From NCBI GenBank assembly GCA_963575745.1, contig CAUYUJ010002080.1, forward strand, positions 385,049-449,048: 64,000 nt of DNA, read 5' to 3'. A program made the translations under genes and the position numbers. Numbering within the stretch: position 1 is the stretch's first letter; each line of letters opens with the position of its first letter. Positions 1 to 9,721 of this stretch are shown here, piece after piece. Source of the DNA: Prorocentrum cordatum. Its lineage: Eukaryota; Sar; Dinophyceae; Prorocentrales; Prorocentraceae. Under the pieces are notes generated by a model. The model saw nothing but the letters and a program-made list of their open reading frames with translations. It did not search any database and was not told the DNA's origin.

Positions 1-2
1 TG

Positions 3-434
3 CAAGCAGATATGGAGCGGATTATCGAAAGCAGTTATGGAACTGCTACAGTGGAGCTCCCACGCGGGTTTATAGTTACAGCTTGCCCTCGATTTCACCA
101 TATTGTCGCGGTCGAGTGTGTGGTAGGTCAACAACTTCGGAGTTTTCTAATTCCGGATGATCGCGCAAAGTTGGATGATATGTTGTCATCTGCGACCGAC
201 GGTGGTTTCAGATCTATTTTGGCCACCTTCCAACATCCTAATGGTTGCTCGTTGGATGCGACGCTCGTTCCTTACAGCGGGAACTCCAGAACAGTAAAAG
301 TGTGTGTTCAATCCCAAGGCGAAGTTCGCCACGTGGGCATCGAAGAAGCGAGAAGCCAGACAGGAATCCCGCGTGAAACCATGGAACCCTCAATAGATTC
401 TTGGGTTTACGCCACACCGCCGACTCCTTGGGTG
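3..434 (+). CDS. probable exon, PAS-like domain protein (partial)
   Basis: The frame is open from the left edge, so the true start may lie outside the window; the first Met is at 12. Residues ~1-100 have the layout of a PAS sensor fold: a short N-terminal strand (ATVELPRGFIVTACP), a helix ending in GQQLRSFLIPDDRAKLDDML, then paired strands including FRSILATFQHPNGCSLDATLV and VKVCVQSQGEVR. Many dinoflagellate proteins carry such PAS-like modules, which bind small ligands or mediate dimerisation. The tail (SWVYATPPTPW) is proline/threonine-rich. The frame stays open to 860 but enters a tandem repeat at ~540, so the exon probably stops near 400-440; no clear splice donor was identified. The family call is structural pattern only, with no catalytic motif, so the partner domain and function are unknown. 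Confidence 0.4.
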
Positions 435-539
435 ACCGGCGGTAGTGGCATGTTGCTCCTGAGGGCCTCTTGGGCGCCTTTGTGGTGGCACGCTGGGACC
501 GTCGTGGCGCGGTCGTGGGAACGCCCTGGGCTCAAAGAA

Positions 540-1310
540 GCGTCTGATAGCAGTGAGTTCTGCGGCTGGCATTACCATTCTCAGTGTCTGCCGTGCACGC
601 ATGGGGAAACGTGCGAGAACCCACCTTTACAGATGGTGGGCAGCTGTCAAAGTAAGTTTTGGAGCCTTCGGGAACGTCTTGCAGCGACATGTGAGGCGTG
701 TCGGGGCCCCCTTGGACAATCTATCGCGTGCTCGCGAATGATTCCCCGGGGGCCACCCGACAATCGCGGCACCGTGCGCACAGTCAACAGTGGTTTCTGC
801 GGCTGTGATTCCCAGTGTTCGCTGTGCACGCATGTGGAAACGGGCGAGGACCCACCTTGACAGCCGGCGGGCATCTGTCAAAACACGTTTTCGAACCGTC
901 GTGGGCGTCTTGGAGCGAGATGCGGGCCGTGTCGGGGCCCCTGGGGTGGAAGAGGGTGTGCAGAGATGCGGGAATGGATTGGCGAGGCCGTCTACAACGC
1001 TGCCGAGGCGGACCTCTCGAGGGTCAGCGCCCGCATGGGGAAGCGGGCGAGAACCCACCTTGACAGACGGTGGGCATCTGTCAAAACACGTTTTGGAGCC
1101 GTCGTCGGCGTCTTGGGGCGAGATGTGGGGCGTGTTGGGCCCTTCGGACAGTCCACCGTGTGCTCGCGAAGGATTCCCCCGGGACCTCTGGCAATCGCGG
1201 CACCGCCCGCTCCGCCAATAGTAATGTCTGCGGCTGACATTTTGAGCGTTCGCCGTGCACGCATGTGGGAACCAGCGAAAACCCACGTTTAGAGTCTGCG
1301 GGCAGATGTC
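540..1310. repeat. ~230-bp tandem repeat, about 3 units
   Basis: Units are marked by GTGCACGCATG-type junctions with CATG at 600, 831, 1,034 and 1,262 (spacings 231, 203, 228). Each unit has GCGAGAACCCACC, then a GGGCATCTGTCAAA segment, then TCGCGGCACCG and CTGCGGCTG. The second unit has lost part of its middle. Open frames in all directions here follow the repeat and are not taken as genes. Confidence 0.8.
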
Positions 1311-1379
1311 ACAATACCAGAAGAATGATTACCGAAAGGCCTTCGGAACATCCCGGCACAGTGCCTGGGCTACGGGTCT

Positions 1380-2117
1380 GAGGCCACTCGGATGGCAGAT
1401 GGGGTCTCGTGGGAGGCGTCCCGGGGGCGTTTGGGAGGCAGTTTTTGAACCTCTTGGGGGCCTTCTGGGGGCCTCCTGGGTTTTTTTGTGGGGCCTTTTG
1501 GAGCTCTCTGGGGGCCTGTTCGGGCCTTTGTGTGGCAGCTGGTGGGCGCTTTAGGGTCGAAGGTTCGAAATGTCCGTTCGGGTTCCCCCTCTGGGCCCCC
1601 TCTTGGCGCTGTCCTGGGGCTCCCCTAGGTCGTTTTGTAGGTTTCTTGAGCGGTCTTGGGGCCCTCTGAGGTCGTCTGGGAGCCCTCTTGGGGGCCTGTT
1701 GGGACGTTTTGTGGCGATCTAGAAGGTTTCTTGGGCCGTCTTGGACAGTGTCAATGCACAAAAGGCGAACAATACATGTTGTTGAAGAAAATGGGGCGAT
1801 GTTTCCTCTTTGAGGCCGTCTTGAGACGCCTCTTGGGGGCTTCTTGTGGCGTCTTGGGGGCCTCTTGGACCGTCTGGAGGCCAGCGTGAGCGTTTTGGAT
1901 CTATCTGTCGTCGGCTCGTGGCTCTCTCGGACCGTCCGGAGGGCCTCTTGGGGCCCTCTTGGCATGTTTTTGGGCCCTCTGTACCCCCGTGATGCGCTCG
2001 GGCGGTCCCCGATGGACCCCCCTTCCAAGTCAACTGGACCAGGCTCCCAGGGGAGGGGTTCTGGGGAGGGGGAAGCATCTCACACGCCGATGGATCCCAA
2101 GAAGTCGGCAGATTTTG
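1380..2117 (+). repeat. dispersed CTTGGGG-rich repeat, copy 1
   Basis: The sequence is built from degenerate GGGGGCCTCTTGGG and CGTCTTGG phrases around a lower-GC island at ~1,745-1,800 that contains CAAAAGGCGAACAATACA and AAAATGGGGCGATGTTTCC. The same order (phrases, island, phrases, then CCCTCTGTNCCCCC, GGTCCCAGGGG-like and CAAGAAGTCGGC-like segments) recurs at 20,030-20,720, and the phrases plus island at 51,960-52,700. Copies 1 and 2 stop matching at 2,117 and 20,718, which sets the right end. The reverse strand reads as proline/arginine-rich frames that I regard as by-products. Confidence 0.75.
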
Positions 2118-2737
2118 CCACAGGGGTGTCATCCTTGAACTGCGCATGGCGATGCCAACGTTGCCTCGCGTCTGCTCGTGACTGGGGGAATCTCACAACA
2201 GAAAATTCTGACGGCATCTCACTGCCTAGTTTGCCTCCAGCAGCACCGCGATCTACCGCAGATCCTGGGCCAGGATTGCCGCTGCGCAGGGAGCTGTTGC
2301 GTAATGGTCAACGCGATTTGCTTCTCGCGATATTGGAGAGTTGGCGTCCACAAGTGTACCACGAGACCACACTTGCTCTGCAGCAGTGGGATCATACTAC
2401 AACCCAGCTTGCGACACAGTTACGGCACTTAGCAGAGCAGAGGCGCCGTGCGGAATTTGACGAGGCGAGCGCGTTGATCCTAGATTTGCAACTTGTGGCT
2501 TTGCGTGTATCGTCGCAGTTTGGAGCCAGGGGCTTAGGTATTGCGACGTGTTGGCCAATTGTGATAAGTTTTATCCTTGGTATTGACCCTCTGAACCATA
2601 TCGTATATGTTTGGCCACTATTGCCTCTTATTTCTCCGCCGTTGCCAGATATTGAAAGCCACCGTGAGTGGACCGCCAGCGTGTGGACCATGATGGCGAG
2701 GCGCATACCGTGGGCGCCTCCAGCAGCTGGGCACTAG
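2094..2737 (+). CDS. unidentified ORF, possible coding segment
   Basis: Open frame of ~214 codons from an internal Met at 2,094 to a stop at 2,737; the frame continues upstream into the CTTGGGG-rich repeat. GC is lower than in the surrounding repeats and the composition is not low-complexity. Residues ~65-145 are predicted helical by eye (LLLAILESW, QLATQLRHLAEQRRRAEFDE, ALILDLQLVALRV). They are followed by a hydrophobic stretch (CWPIVISFILG) that could be a membrane segment, then a proline-rich tail. No family recognised. The upstream boundary may be a splice acceptor or a retrotransposed junction. An antisense frame (2,392-2,706) overlaps and cannot be excluded. Confidence 0.3.
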
Positions 2738-2739
2738 CG

Positions 2740-2982
2740 TAATCAGAGCCATCAATCAAGCGGCTCACGGCAAGTCCTGCCGCCGTGCCATCTCGCCACT
2801 GGCCTTGCTCTACTCGCCTCCCTCCACACAGCTTCCCCGCCTCTGCGTCCTCCTCGTCTCACCACGGGGCATTCTTCGCGATTGTAGGAGAAAATCGGGG
2901 CGTCCGAAGGCACGTGCCGGAACGCTTCCCGTGGGCAGCCCGAAGGTATTTGCCAGGGCGCTCCCTACTTAGGCACCAGAAT
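2740..2982. other. no gene seen; short GCTTCCC repeat phrase
   Basis: No coding signal is convincing here. A ~45-bp phrase beginning CGCTTCCC, then TGGGCA, CCCGAA and CCAGGG, occurs at 2,921-2,968 and again at 3,442-3,483 and 3,668-3,712, each time beside a short TIR element. Confidence 0.5.
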
Positions 2983-3212
2983 CTAGACTTCCAAGATTGG
3001 GTTCGAGTAGATGGGGTCGGAGAATCGCGCCGCATCGGCGGTGAATCGCCGATTCGGCTCAATGTGGAGCCTGATTTGTTCCGCGCTGGTGTCGCCGATA
3101 CATCGCCGACGTCGCCGATGCATCGCCGATGCATCGCCGATGCTTCGCCGATGCGTTGGCGAAGCGCCATCCTCCGACTCCATTTACTCGGAACCCATCT
3201 AGGAGGCATCTA
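2983..3212. mobile_element. TIR element A, copy 1 (MITE-like)
   Basis: The ~50-bp ends are inverted copies: the left end reads CTAGACTTCCAAGATTGGG and the right end, reverse-complemented, reads TAGATGCCTCCTAGATGGG. Both continue with GAGTANATGGNGTCGGAG and few mismatches. The centre is built of GCCGATGCATC phrases and is itself close to palindromic. A second copy lies at 55,370-55,555 with the same left end and a similar GCCGATG-rich core. No ORF for a transposase is present, so it would be non-autonomous. Confidence 0.75.
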
Positions 3213-3254
3213 CGGTAGGCCTGCGGCGATGACACATCGACAAGATTAACGAGG

Positions 3255-3390
3255 GCGTTCAAGGTTGAATTCCGCATGATAGAACGACGCGGAAGCACTG
3301 AGGGGCACGATGAAAAGCCGACAAAACTCAACCTTGAACGATCGGGGCCGCGATCGGGGGCCGCGATCGGTTCAAGGTTGACCGATCGAC
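3255..3390. repeat. palindromic GTTCAAGGTTGAAC-type cluster
   Basis: Related dyad motifs occur at 3,258-3,270 (GTTCAAGGTTGAA), 3,327-3,345 (CAACCTTGAACGATCG) and 3,364-3,388 (CGATCGGTTCAA facing TTGACCGATCG). The same motif family returns at 29,378-29,476. They could be ends of a decayed inverted-repeat element. Confidence 0.5.
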
Positions 3391-3481
3391 GCGGCGTCGA
3401 ACGCCCTTGCGCGCGCCGACGCCGCAGGAACCCACCACGAGGACGCTTCCCCTGGGCAGCCTGAATCTGCCTGCCAGGGTC

Positions 3482-3650
3482 GGGGGGGGGATTGGGAAAG
3501 GGGGGGTTACGAAATTTGCTGCATGCAGCTGGTTTCGGCCTCACCGAAGGGCCAATTCCTCGATACATGGCCGCTCCGGGCGCCGGGAGGCGCTGGAAAA
3601 ATCAGCTACGTGAGCTGATTCTCAAACCCCCCCTTTGCTATCCCCCCCTT
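3482..3650. mobile_element. TIR element B, copy 1 (MITE-like)
   Basis: The ends are GGGGGGGATTGGGAAAGG and its near inverted partner (CCCCCCCTTTGCTATCCC). The interior carries CATGCAGCTGGTTTCGGCC, CTCGATACATGG and a GGCGCCGGGAGGCGCTGG stretch, followed by the dyad AATCAGCT/AGCTGATT. A longer and cleaner copy is at 35,837-36,010 and a fragment at 22,930-23,005. Open frames here follow the element and are not genes. Confidence 0.8.
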
Positions 3651-3860
3651 GCGCTTCGCCCGACCCGACAGGGCGCTTCCCCTGGGGCACCCGAAGCTAC
3701 ATGCCTGCCCAGGGCGCTGCCCCGCCGGCGAGGCGGGCCCCCCGCGGCCCGGAGGTCCGCGCTGGAGAGGACGCCGCAGCGCTCCGCGACCACGCCGGGG
3801 CGCCTCGGCTCGCCGGGATCCTCTCCGCAGGACCGTTTGCCTGTCGGGGGTCTGTAGACC

Positions 3861-4042
3861 CAGACCCCCTCGAGTAATGAAAAAATCATGACGGGAGGTT
3901 TTTCCTAATTTTCGGCCTCCGGGGGCCCTCGCCGGGCCTCGGGAGCGTCAAAAAACGACTCAGGATGCAAAGCCGGTCATGGGGAAAGGGTCGGGACCTG
4001 TGGGGGTCGACGTAATGAAAAAATCATTACGTCGGGGGTCTG
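3861..4042 (+). mobile_element. TIR element C, copy 1 (182 bp)
   Basis: Starts CAGACCCCCTCGAGTAATGA and ends TCATTACGTCGGGGGTCTG, so the outer ~20 bp are inverted copies. The right end is also a perfect hairpin at 4,009-4,033: GACGTAATGA, loop AAAAA, TCATTACGTC. The interior includes TTTTCGGCCTC and TCGCCGGGCCTCGGGAGCG. Copies of exactly the same length are at 31,529-31,710 (same orientation) and 39,610-39,791 (inverted). An extra CGGGGGTCTGTAGA just left of this copy suggests a second, deleted insertion. Confidence 0.85.
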
Positions 4043-4049
4043 TAGAGGG

Positions 4050-4430
4050 AAGGGTCTCCCAGGGCGGGGCTGGGGAACGAGCCCAGCCGGATGCTCCTTC
4101 CAACCCCACCTTTGCCCCTGCCCCACCTGTGTGCTCCCCCCGAGCCTGGGGGTGGCGGCGGCGCGGCCGGCGGCGACCGGTGGACGACGCACTGATCCCC
4201 CAGGTCGACTGGCCGCCCGGCTGGCCAGCGAGCCGGCCGGTCGGCGGGCGGCGAGGGCAAAAGGGCGGAGGCGGCGGCGACATGTTGGCGGCGGCAGCGG
4301 GGCGACGGGCCGCGGGGGGGCACCGGGAGGTTCGGGTCGGTCCTCTGCGAAGGGGGCCCCCGCATCCTCGTCATCCTTGTCCTCCTCCTCCTCCTCGTAC
4401 TCCTCCTCCATCTGATTCACGTCACGTTGA
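4050..4430. other. GC-rich stretch, no gene recognised
   Basis: Several long frames are open on both strands because stops are rare in this composition. They disagree with one another and show no domain. The end grades into a TCCTCC microsatellite at 4,380-4,410. Confidence 0.5.
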
Positions 4431-4560
4431 GCTGCGGCGCTGGAGTCCCAGGAACTGCGTTCCGACAGCACTGAGGAATGTCAGACAGTTGTCGTTTGAA
4501 GGACCACTTCCGGCAATGAAAATACGATCTTGTAGGGACCTATGAAAGTGAATCATATGT
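4430..4560 (+). repeat. satellite-flanking repeat, copy 1
   Basis: Matches 5,925-6,070 in order: GTCCCAGGAAC-like start, GACAGTTGTCGT-like middle, ATGAAAATACGATCTTGTAG-like end with GGGACCTATGAAAGTGA. Shorter similarity to the start also occurs at ~5,880. The two copies bracket the ~75-bp satellite block and its microsatellites. Confidence 0.55.
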
Positions 4561-4611
4561 ATTCTGGCTCCAGCCGACCCTGCATCCTGGCTGCTCATGC
4601 CTCCTGGTTCT

Positions 4612-5130
4612 TGCTCCTCCTGCTCCTCCTGCTCCTCCTCCTCCTCCTCCCTCCTCTCTCCTCCCCTACTCCTCCACACTCCCCTCGCTCTCCTCCTCCT
4701 TATCCTCCTCCTCCTCCTCCTCCTCCTCCTCTTCCTCCTCCTCGTCCCTCCTCCTCATCTTCCTCCTCCTCCTCCTCTTCCTTCTCCTCCTCTCCTCCTC
4801 CTCCTCCTCCTCCTCCTCCTCCTCCTCCTCCTTCACACGGCCTGGATTGGCTGAGGGGTCGAGACGTGGGACCCTTGGCGCGGCTCTCGTCGCGCGGCTG
4901 GACCCGAGGGGCCAGGAAGGGTTTCCTGCAAGCCTGCGCGGAGCGCAGGCCGTTCGCGTCGGACGTGCCAGCTGTTGCAGTTTCAGTCATGAGTCTTCCT
5001 CCTCCTCCTCCTCCTCCTCCACCTCCTCATCATCCTCCTCCTCCTCGTCATCCGTTCTCCTCCCCTACTCCTCCCCACTCCTCCCTCCTCCTCCTCCTCC
5101 TCCTCCTCCTCGTCCTCCTCATTCCTTTCC
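4612..5130 (+). repeat. (CTC)n microsatellite, two blocks
   Basis: Blocks at 4,612-4,842 and 4,997-5,130 are CTC/CCT runs broken by single substitutions. A 150-bp non-repetitive spacer between them has no supported gene. Confidence 0.95.
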
Positions 5131-5261
5131 CCTGTAAAGATCTCTTCCCTGTCGCGCGCCGAGGCCTGTCCAAAGGGCGGGCCGGGCGTTTCGCTTTAGA
5201 CTTCCTCACCACTTATGACCTTGATACTTGAATGTTGACAACGGTTTCCAAGATGGAGGGC

Positions 5262-5850
5262 GGGTGGTTTTCAACATGTGGTTTTCGCTTTTGCGCCGCG
5301 CACATTCGTTTGACAAATGCAAGGGTTCCACGGATTCAGGGCGGGTGTTTTCAACATGTGGTTCTCGCTTTGGCACATCGCACATTTGCTTTTAATGTTT
5401 GAAAGAGCGGGTCGTGTTCAACATGTGGTTGTCGCCTTAGCGCCGCACACATCCGTTTTAAACAATTGCGGGTGGTTTCCAACATGTGGTGATCGCTTTA
5501 GTGCCGTGCACATTCGTCTGAATGGTTTTAAGAGCTTCACGGAGTGAGGGCGATTGGTTTTCCAAATGTGGTTCTCGCCTCAGCGCCGCGCACATGTTTA
5601 GACAGTTGCAGGAGTTTCGCGGATTGAGGGCAGCTGTTCTTCAACATGTGGTTCTCGCCGACGCGCCTCGCACATTCGTCGTAAACAATTGCAAGAGCTT
5701 CACGGATTGAGGGCGCTTGGTTTTCAAAATTTGGTTCTCGCCTCAGTGCCGCGAACGTTCGTTGTAAACAGCAAGAGCTTCACATATCGAGGGTGGTTCC
5801 TTTCAAAAACGTGACTCTTGCCATAGCGCCACTCACATTCGTTTGTCAGG
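5262..5850 (+). repeat. ~75-bp satellite, ~8 diverged units (plus orientation)
   Basis: Units are marked by TCAACATGTGGTTCTCGC at 5,271, 5,351, 5,418, 5,480, 5,562, 5,641, 5,724 and 5,801 (62-83 bp apart). Each unit has GCCGCGCACATTCGT and AAGAGCTTCACGGATTGAGG phrases. Inverted blocks of the same satellite lie at 12,350-12,690 and 26,479-26,740. The leader CTCTTCCCTGTCGC plus GGGCGGGCCGGGCGTTTCGC at 5,147-5,205 also recurs, inverted, at 26,755-26,840. Confidence 0.85.
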
Positions 5851-5924
5851 GCTCTACACTTATGTTGATTCGCGGTGTTGAAGTCCCAGGAACGGTGTCT
5901 TTGCACGATTCTGGATCGCCAAGA

Positions 5925-6070
5925 CGTACCAGTCAGGCTAATTTGTGGCGTTGAAGTTCTGAGAATGGTGTTCTGGCGCGCTTCAAGATGTTCACACGGT
6001 TGTCCTCCAATGGGGCAATTCTTTGAGTGGAAATGACCTCTCGTAGGGGCTTGTGAAAAGGAGTATCGGA
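5925..6070 (+). repeat. satellite-flanking repeat, copy 2
   Basis: Diverged copy of 4,430-4,560, ending in GACCTCTCGTAGGGGCTTGT and followed directly by a CTC microsatellite, as in copy 1. Confidence 0.55.
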
Positions 6071-6117
6071 GGGAGGGTGTATTTCAACATCGTTGATGAG
6101 TTTCGGGTTTACATTGG

Positions 6118-6765
6118 TCCTCCTCCTCCTTTTCCTCCTCCTCATCCTCCTCTCTCCTCCCCGACTCATCCCCACTCCCCTACCCTTCTTCTTCTCCTCC
6201 TCCTCCTCCTCCTCCTCCTCCTCCTTCTCCAACTCTTGCCTCGTGTACTGGCTCCTGAACGGGGAAGGGGTCGATGGGGAGGGGGGGAGCAAGCGGTGCG
6301 GAGGGAGAGCGAGAGAGAGAGGGAGAAAGACACGGAGGGCGAGGGAGGAGAGGGAGAGAGAGAGAGAGTGAGAGAGAGACAGGGAGAGGGAGAAGAGGTA
6401 GAAAGAGTCATACAGGCGGGGGGGAAGGGGGAGAGGGGTAGGAGGAGGGTGGGAGTGCAAGCGGTGAGGTAGAGGTGTGGGGCAGAAGTGAGGTCTTGAG
6501 GTGGTGAGACGGATGCGTGGGAAGGCGGTGATAGGTGAGGAAGCGAGGGGGAGAGAGTTGACAGGCAATGGGAGGGAATGAGGCGAGGGGCAATGGGGCC
6601 GGTGGGAAGGGCGACGGGGAGGGAGGGAGTGGGCGGGGAGCGGATGTTGAGCCGGGGAGAGTGAAGTGCAGAGGGAGCGATGCGGAGGGAGCGGAGTTGA
6701 GGGAGGGCCGGAGCGGGGCTGACGACGGGAGGACGCGGGATAGAGGGAATAGACGGGGGGTGGGA
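6118..6765. repeat. CTC block then purine-rich (GGGA/GA) tract
   Basis: 6,118-6,240 is CTC/TCC rich. 6,262-6,765 is almost purine-only (GAGAGAGAGGGAGAAAG and GGGGAGGGAGGGAG types). Only low-complexity frames occur. Confidence 0.9.
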
Positions 6766-6879
6766 AAGCGTAGAGGAAGTCATTGGCAGCGGCTTTGGGA
6801 CGCGCGGCAGAGTTTCTTCACCTCGTCCTCGTCCTCTTCATCGTCATCGTGGTTCTTCCTTTTCCCTCGTCCTCCCGGC

Positions 6880-7615
6880 CACTCTTGCACCCTTCTCCTC
6901 GTTCTGGCTCCTGCTGCATCCTCCTCCTCCTCGTCCTCCTCCTTTTCCTCCTTCTCGCACCTCCTCGCTCCTCCTCGCTCCTCATCGTCCTCCTCCTCCT
7001 CCTCCTCCTCCTCCTCCAGAGATTTCTCCTCGAGTGAAACCGCCCCACAGTATGAGCAGACAATGGCAGCCCTACTCGAGAGAGTGAAGGCCAAAGAAGC
7101 CAATTTTCAGATGGCATAACTTTAGTAACCTTGCCATTCCTCGTTGTGATCACCGTCCGACCTTTCTCAAGGCGCTGTCTTATCTTATCTTATATTGTCC
7201 TCCTCCTACTCCTCCTGCTCCCTCTTTCTCCTCCTCGCTCCTCCTCCTCCTCCTCCTCCTCCTCCTCCTCCTCCTCCTCCTCCTCCTCCTCCTCCTCCTC
7301 CTCCTCCTCCTCCTACTCGCTTCTCCTCGCTCCTATTCGCTCCTCCTCGCTCCTCCTCGTCCTTCCCCTCCTCCTCCTTTTCCTCCTCCTCGCGCCTCCT
7401 CGCTCCTCCTCGCTCCTCATCATCCTCCTCCTTCTCCTCCTCCAGAGGTTTCTCCTCGAGCGAAACCGCCCCACAGTATGAGCAGAGACTGGCAGCCCTA
7501 CTCGAGAGAGTGAAGGCCAACGAAGCCAATTCCCAGATGGCATAACTTTAGTAACCTTGCCTTTCCTCGTTGTGATCACCGTCCGACCTTTCTCAAGGCG
7601 CTGTCTTATCTTGTC
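6880..7615 (+). repeat. tandem duplication of ~425 bp with unique cores
   Basis: Two nearly identical unique cores lie at 7,018-7,196 and 7,443-7,615. They share GAAACCGCCCCACAGTATGA, CTCGAGAGAGTGAAGGCCAA, GCATAACTTTAGTAACCTTG and CGACCTTTCTCAAGGCGCTG. Each core follows a CTC microsatellite (6,880-7,017 and 7,199-7,442), and a third CTC block follows at 7,628-7,890. Both cores are open for the same short peptide tail (ETAPQYEQ..AALLERVKA.EAN), ending in a stop at the same place. The substitutions include several amino-acid changes, so coding is not proven. Confidence 0.8.
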
Positions 7616-7627
7616 TCCCCCTCCCCC

Positions 7628-7890
7628 TCCTACTACTGCTCCTCCTGCTCCCTCCTCCTTCTCCTCGCTCCTCCTCCTCCTCCTCCTCCTCCTCCTCCTC
7701 CTCCTCCTCCTCCTCTCCTCGCTCCTCCTCGCTCCTATTCGCTCCTCCTCGCTCCTCCTCGTCCTTTCCTCCTCCTCCTCCTCCTCCTTCTCCTCCTCCT
7801 CCTCCTCCTCCTCCTTCTCCTCCTCCTCCTTCTCCTCCTCCTCCTTCTCCTCTCCTCCTCCTCCTCCTCCTCGCTCCTCGCTCCTCCTAC
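7628..7890 (+). repeat. (CTC)n microsatellite
   Basis: CTC/TCC runs with occasional GCTCCT interruptions, the third block in this series. Confidence 0.95.
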
Positions 7891-7960
7891 GGCGACCGAC
7901 GATCGACGATCGACGATCGGCGACCCGCAGCGGCGGGCAGCGGCGGCGGGCCGCCGCAGG

Positions 7961-8045
7961 ACCGCCCCAGCGGGGGGCACGTGGCCGGCGTGTCGCCCCT
8001 GACGCTGAGCAAGCTGGCCGAGTTCCAGGGCGGCCTGTTCGGCGG
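7961..8045 (+). CDS. exon-like GC3-rich segment (unassigned)
   Basis: After a CGCCGCAG splice-acceptor-like site, the frame GAC CGC CCC encodes DRPSGGHVAGVSPLTLSKLA then EFQGGLFGGG. Nearly every codon ends in G or C (GTG GCC GGC, CTG ACG CTG), typical of expressed dinoflagellate exons. The segment is short, has no recognised domain and is followed at once by a TIR element, so it may be one exon of a gene whose introns hold the CTC repeats, or a chance GC-rich frame. Confidence 0.3.
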
Positions 8046-8049
8046 GGGG

Positions 8050-8230
8050 TCGGGTCGGGGGAGAAAAAGATACGGATACGTGTTGTCCCCCTTCGTTTTC
8101 GGCCTCTCCTGGTCCTCCTGGGGAGTCCTCGTTGTCACCGCTGGATTCGCCTCGAAATTCTGGTCAGAACGCACCCCAAGAGAGGTCCGGGGACAACACG
8201 TATCCGTATCTTTCCGCCCCCCAATCGGGG
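8050..8230. mobile_element. TIR element G (MITE-like, single copy here)
   Basis: ~40-bp inverted ends: left CGGGTCGGGGGAGAAAAAGA then TACGGATACGTGTTGTCCCC; right, read in reverse complement, CCGATTGGGGGGCGGAAAGA then the identical TACGGATACGTGTTGTCCCC. Total ~181 bp with no internal ORF of note. A GGGGGGTCG string occurs just outside both ends and may be a target duplication or part of the G-rich context. Confidence 0.75.
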
Positions 8231-8319
8231 GGTCGTGCCTCCTCGCTCTTCCCCTCTCCACCACATGGCTCCTTCTCCTCACTCTTCATTCCTCTTCCTC
8301 CTCACGCTTCCTCGTCGTC

Positions 8320-8364
8320 GTCGCCGCCGTCGTAGATATCATCAGCAGAAGCATCGTCATCACT

Positions 8365-8452
<88 letters not shown>

Positions 8453-8580
8453 CCACCACCATCATCATCATCATCATCATCATCAGCATCATCATCATAT
8501 TCATAGTTATACGCATCTTGCCCAGCATCAGCTTTAGCGTCAGCATCATCATCCCTCCTCAATCCTCATCATCATTCCTC
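8320..8580 (+). repeat. (ATC)n / (CAT)n microsatellite
   Basis: Nearly pure ATC triplets from ~8,365 to 8,450 with CACCAC and CAG interruptions on either side. Frames read poly-Ile/Ser/His or, in reverse, poly-Asp/Met. Confidence 0.95.
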
Positions 8581-8599
8581 CTGCTCGTCCTCCTCCGCG

Positions 8600-9130
8600 T
8601 TTCTACTCCTCCACCGCCGCCTCCTCCCGCGGCGGGTTGTTCGGCGGGGATCGGGTGGGGGTGGACGGATGGATGGGGATGCGGGGCGTGGTGTCCGAGT
8701 AACGGCCTTCAGCGAGTTGCGTGCTTGCCAGAGTGCCGATCGGCCAGTGCAGTACAAGGCGTGAGCCGTTCGGGTACCTGCATGGTTGCGCACGCGTTCG
8801 GCTTCAGGCGTACGCACTCAGAATACAGTCCAGGCGCTTCAATTGCACTGCAAGTCAGCCTGGACAGTGACTCCATGAGGTTCTGCTCTGCTCTGCTCTG
8901 CTCTGGTCTAATCCTCCTCATTCATCTTGTTCCTCCTCATGGCCTCTCGTTCGCCTCCTCCTCCTCCTCCCTCCTCTTTCTGTATTCCAAACATACGGGT
9001 CTGCATTCGACTCCTTCCTCGAGCCACGCAGAAAAGGGTTTTGATCACCCCTGCGATCGGGCAGTGATCGGGGGACGCGGCTGCGCCGACCCTTGGACCC
9101 ACGGCCTGGCCAGAATCGGTGTACGTATGT
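8600..9130. other. no gene supported; (CTCTG)n at 8,881-8,905
   Basis: Contains a five-fold CTCTG pentamer, a short CTC run at 8,950-8,985 and ordinary sequence with conflicting short frames. Confidence 0.5.
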
Positions 9131-9685
9131 GTATGGTGTTGCTCCTCCTAGTTCCCCACACGTTCAGTGGGGTTCTGGTTTTCTTCACTGTCGCGCCGCA
9201 CCCGCGTCTCACGCCTCCTCCTCCCCCCCCTCCTCCTCCCCTCTTCACCCACAGCACAGCACAGCACAGCACAGCACAGCACAGCACATCAAAACACACA
9301 CATACACACATACACACATACACACACATGCTTCATGAGGTTATTTGTTCCCCACATGTTTCGTGGGGTTCTGGTTTGTTTCCCTGCCGCGTCCCACCAG
9401 CGACGCTCACTCACTCACTCACCTCTCCCAGCACAGCACAGCACACAGCACAGCACAGCACACAGTTGCACATCACAGCGCAGCACAGCACAGCGCAGCG
9501 CAGCACAGCACAACATAGCTGCACATCACAGCACAGCGCAGCACAGCGCAGCGCAGCACAGCACAACACAAGCACACACATACACACAACGCACACACGC
9601 ACACATTACAACACACAGAGCACACACACACACACACAATCAACGCAGCACAGCACAGCTCAGCACAGCATACAGCTCAGCGAGG
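9130..9685 (+). repeat. duplicated ~200-bp unit with (AGCAC)n and (CA)n
   Basis: Two units start with near copies of TTCCCCACACGTTCAGTGG (9,153) and TTCCCCACATGTTTCGTGG (9,349), each a small CCCCAC/GTGGGG hairpin, followed by GGTTCTGGTTT. Each then runs into AGCAC pentamers (9,250-9,290; 9,430-9,560) and CA-rich tracts. The second unit has extra GCGCAGC-type expansions. Confidence 0.85.
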
Positions 9686-9721
9686 GCCGCGACGCGCGCT
9701 CGCAGCGCGGATGGGGGGCTG

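Noticed and set aside
4542-5231. Long Leu/Pro/Ser ORFs through CTC blocks (also 6,780-7,545, 26,692-27,794, 30,447-31,338)
   Set aside because: Open only because CTC/GAG triplets contain no stops; all registers on both strands are open.
8352-8515. CRISPR-like or telomere-like array
   Set aside because: Simple ATC triplets without spacers; the same type recurs at 50.1 and 63.3 kb.
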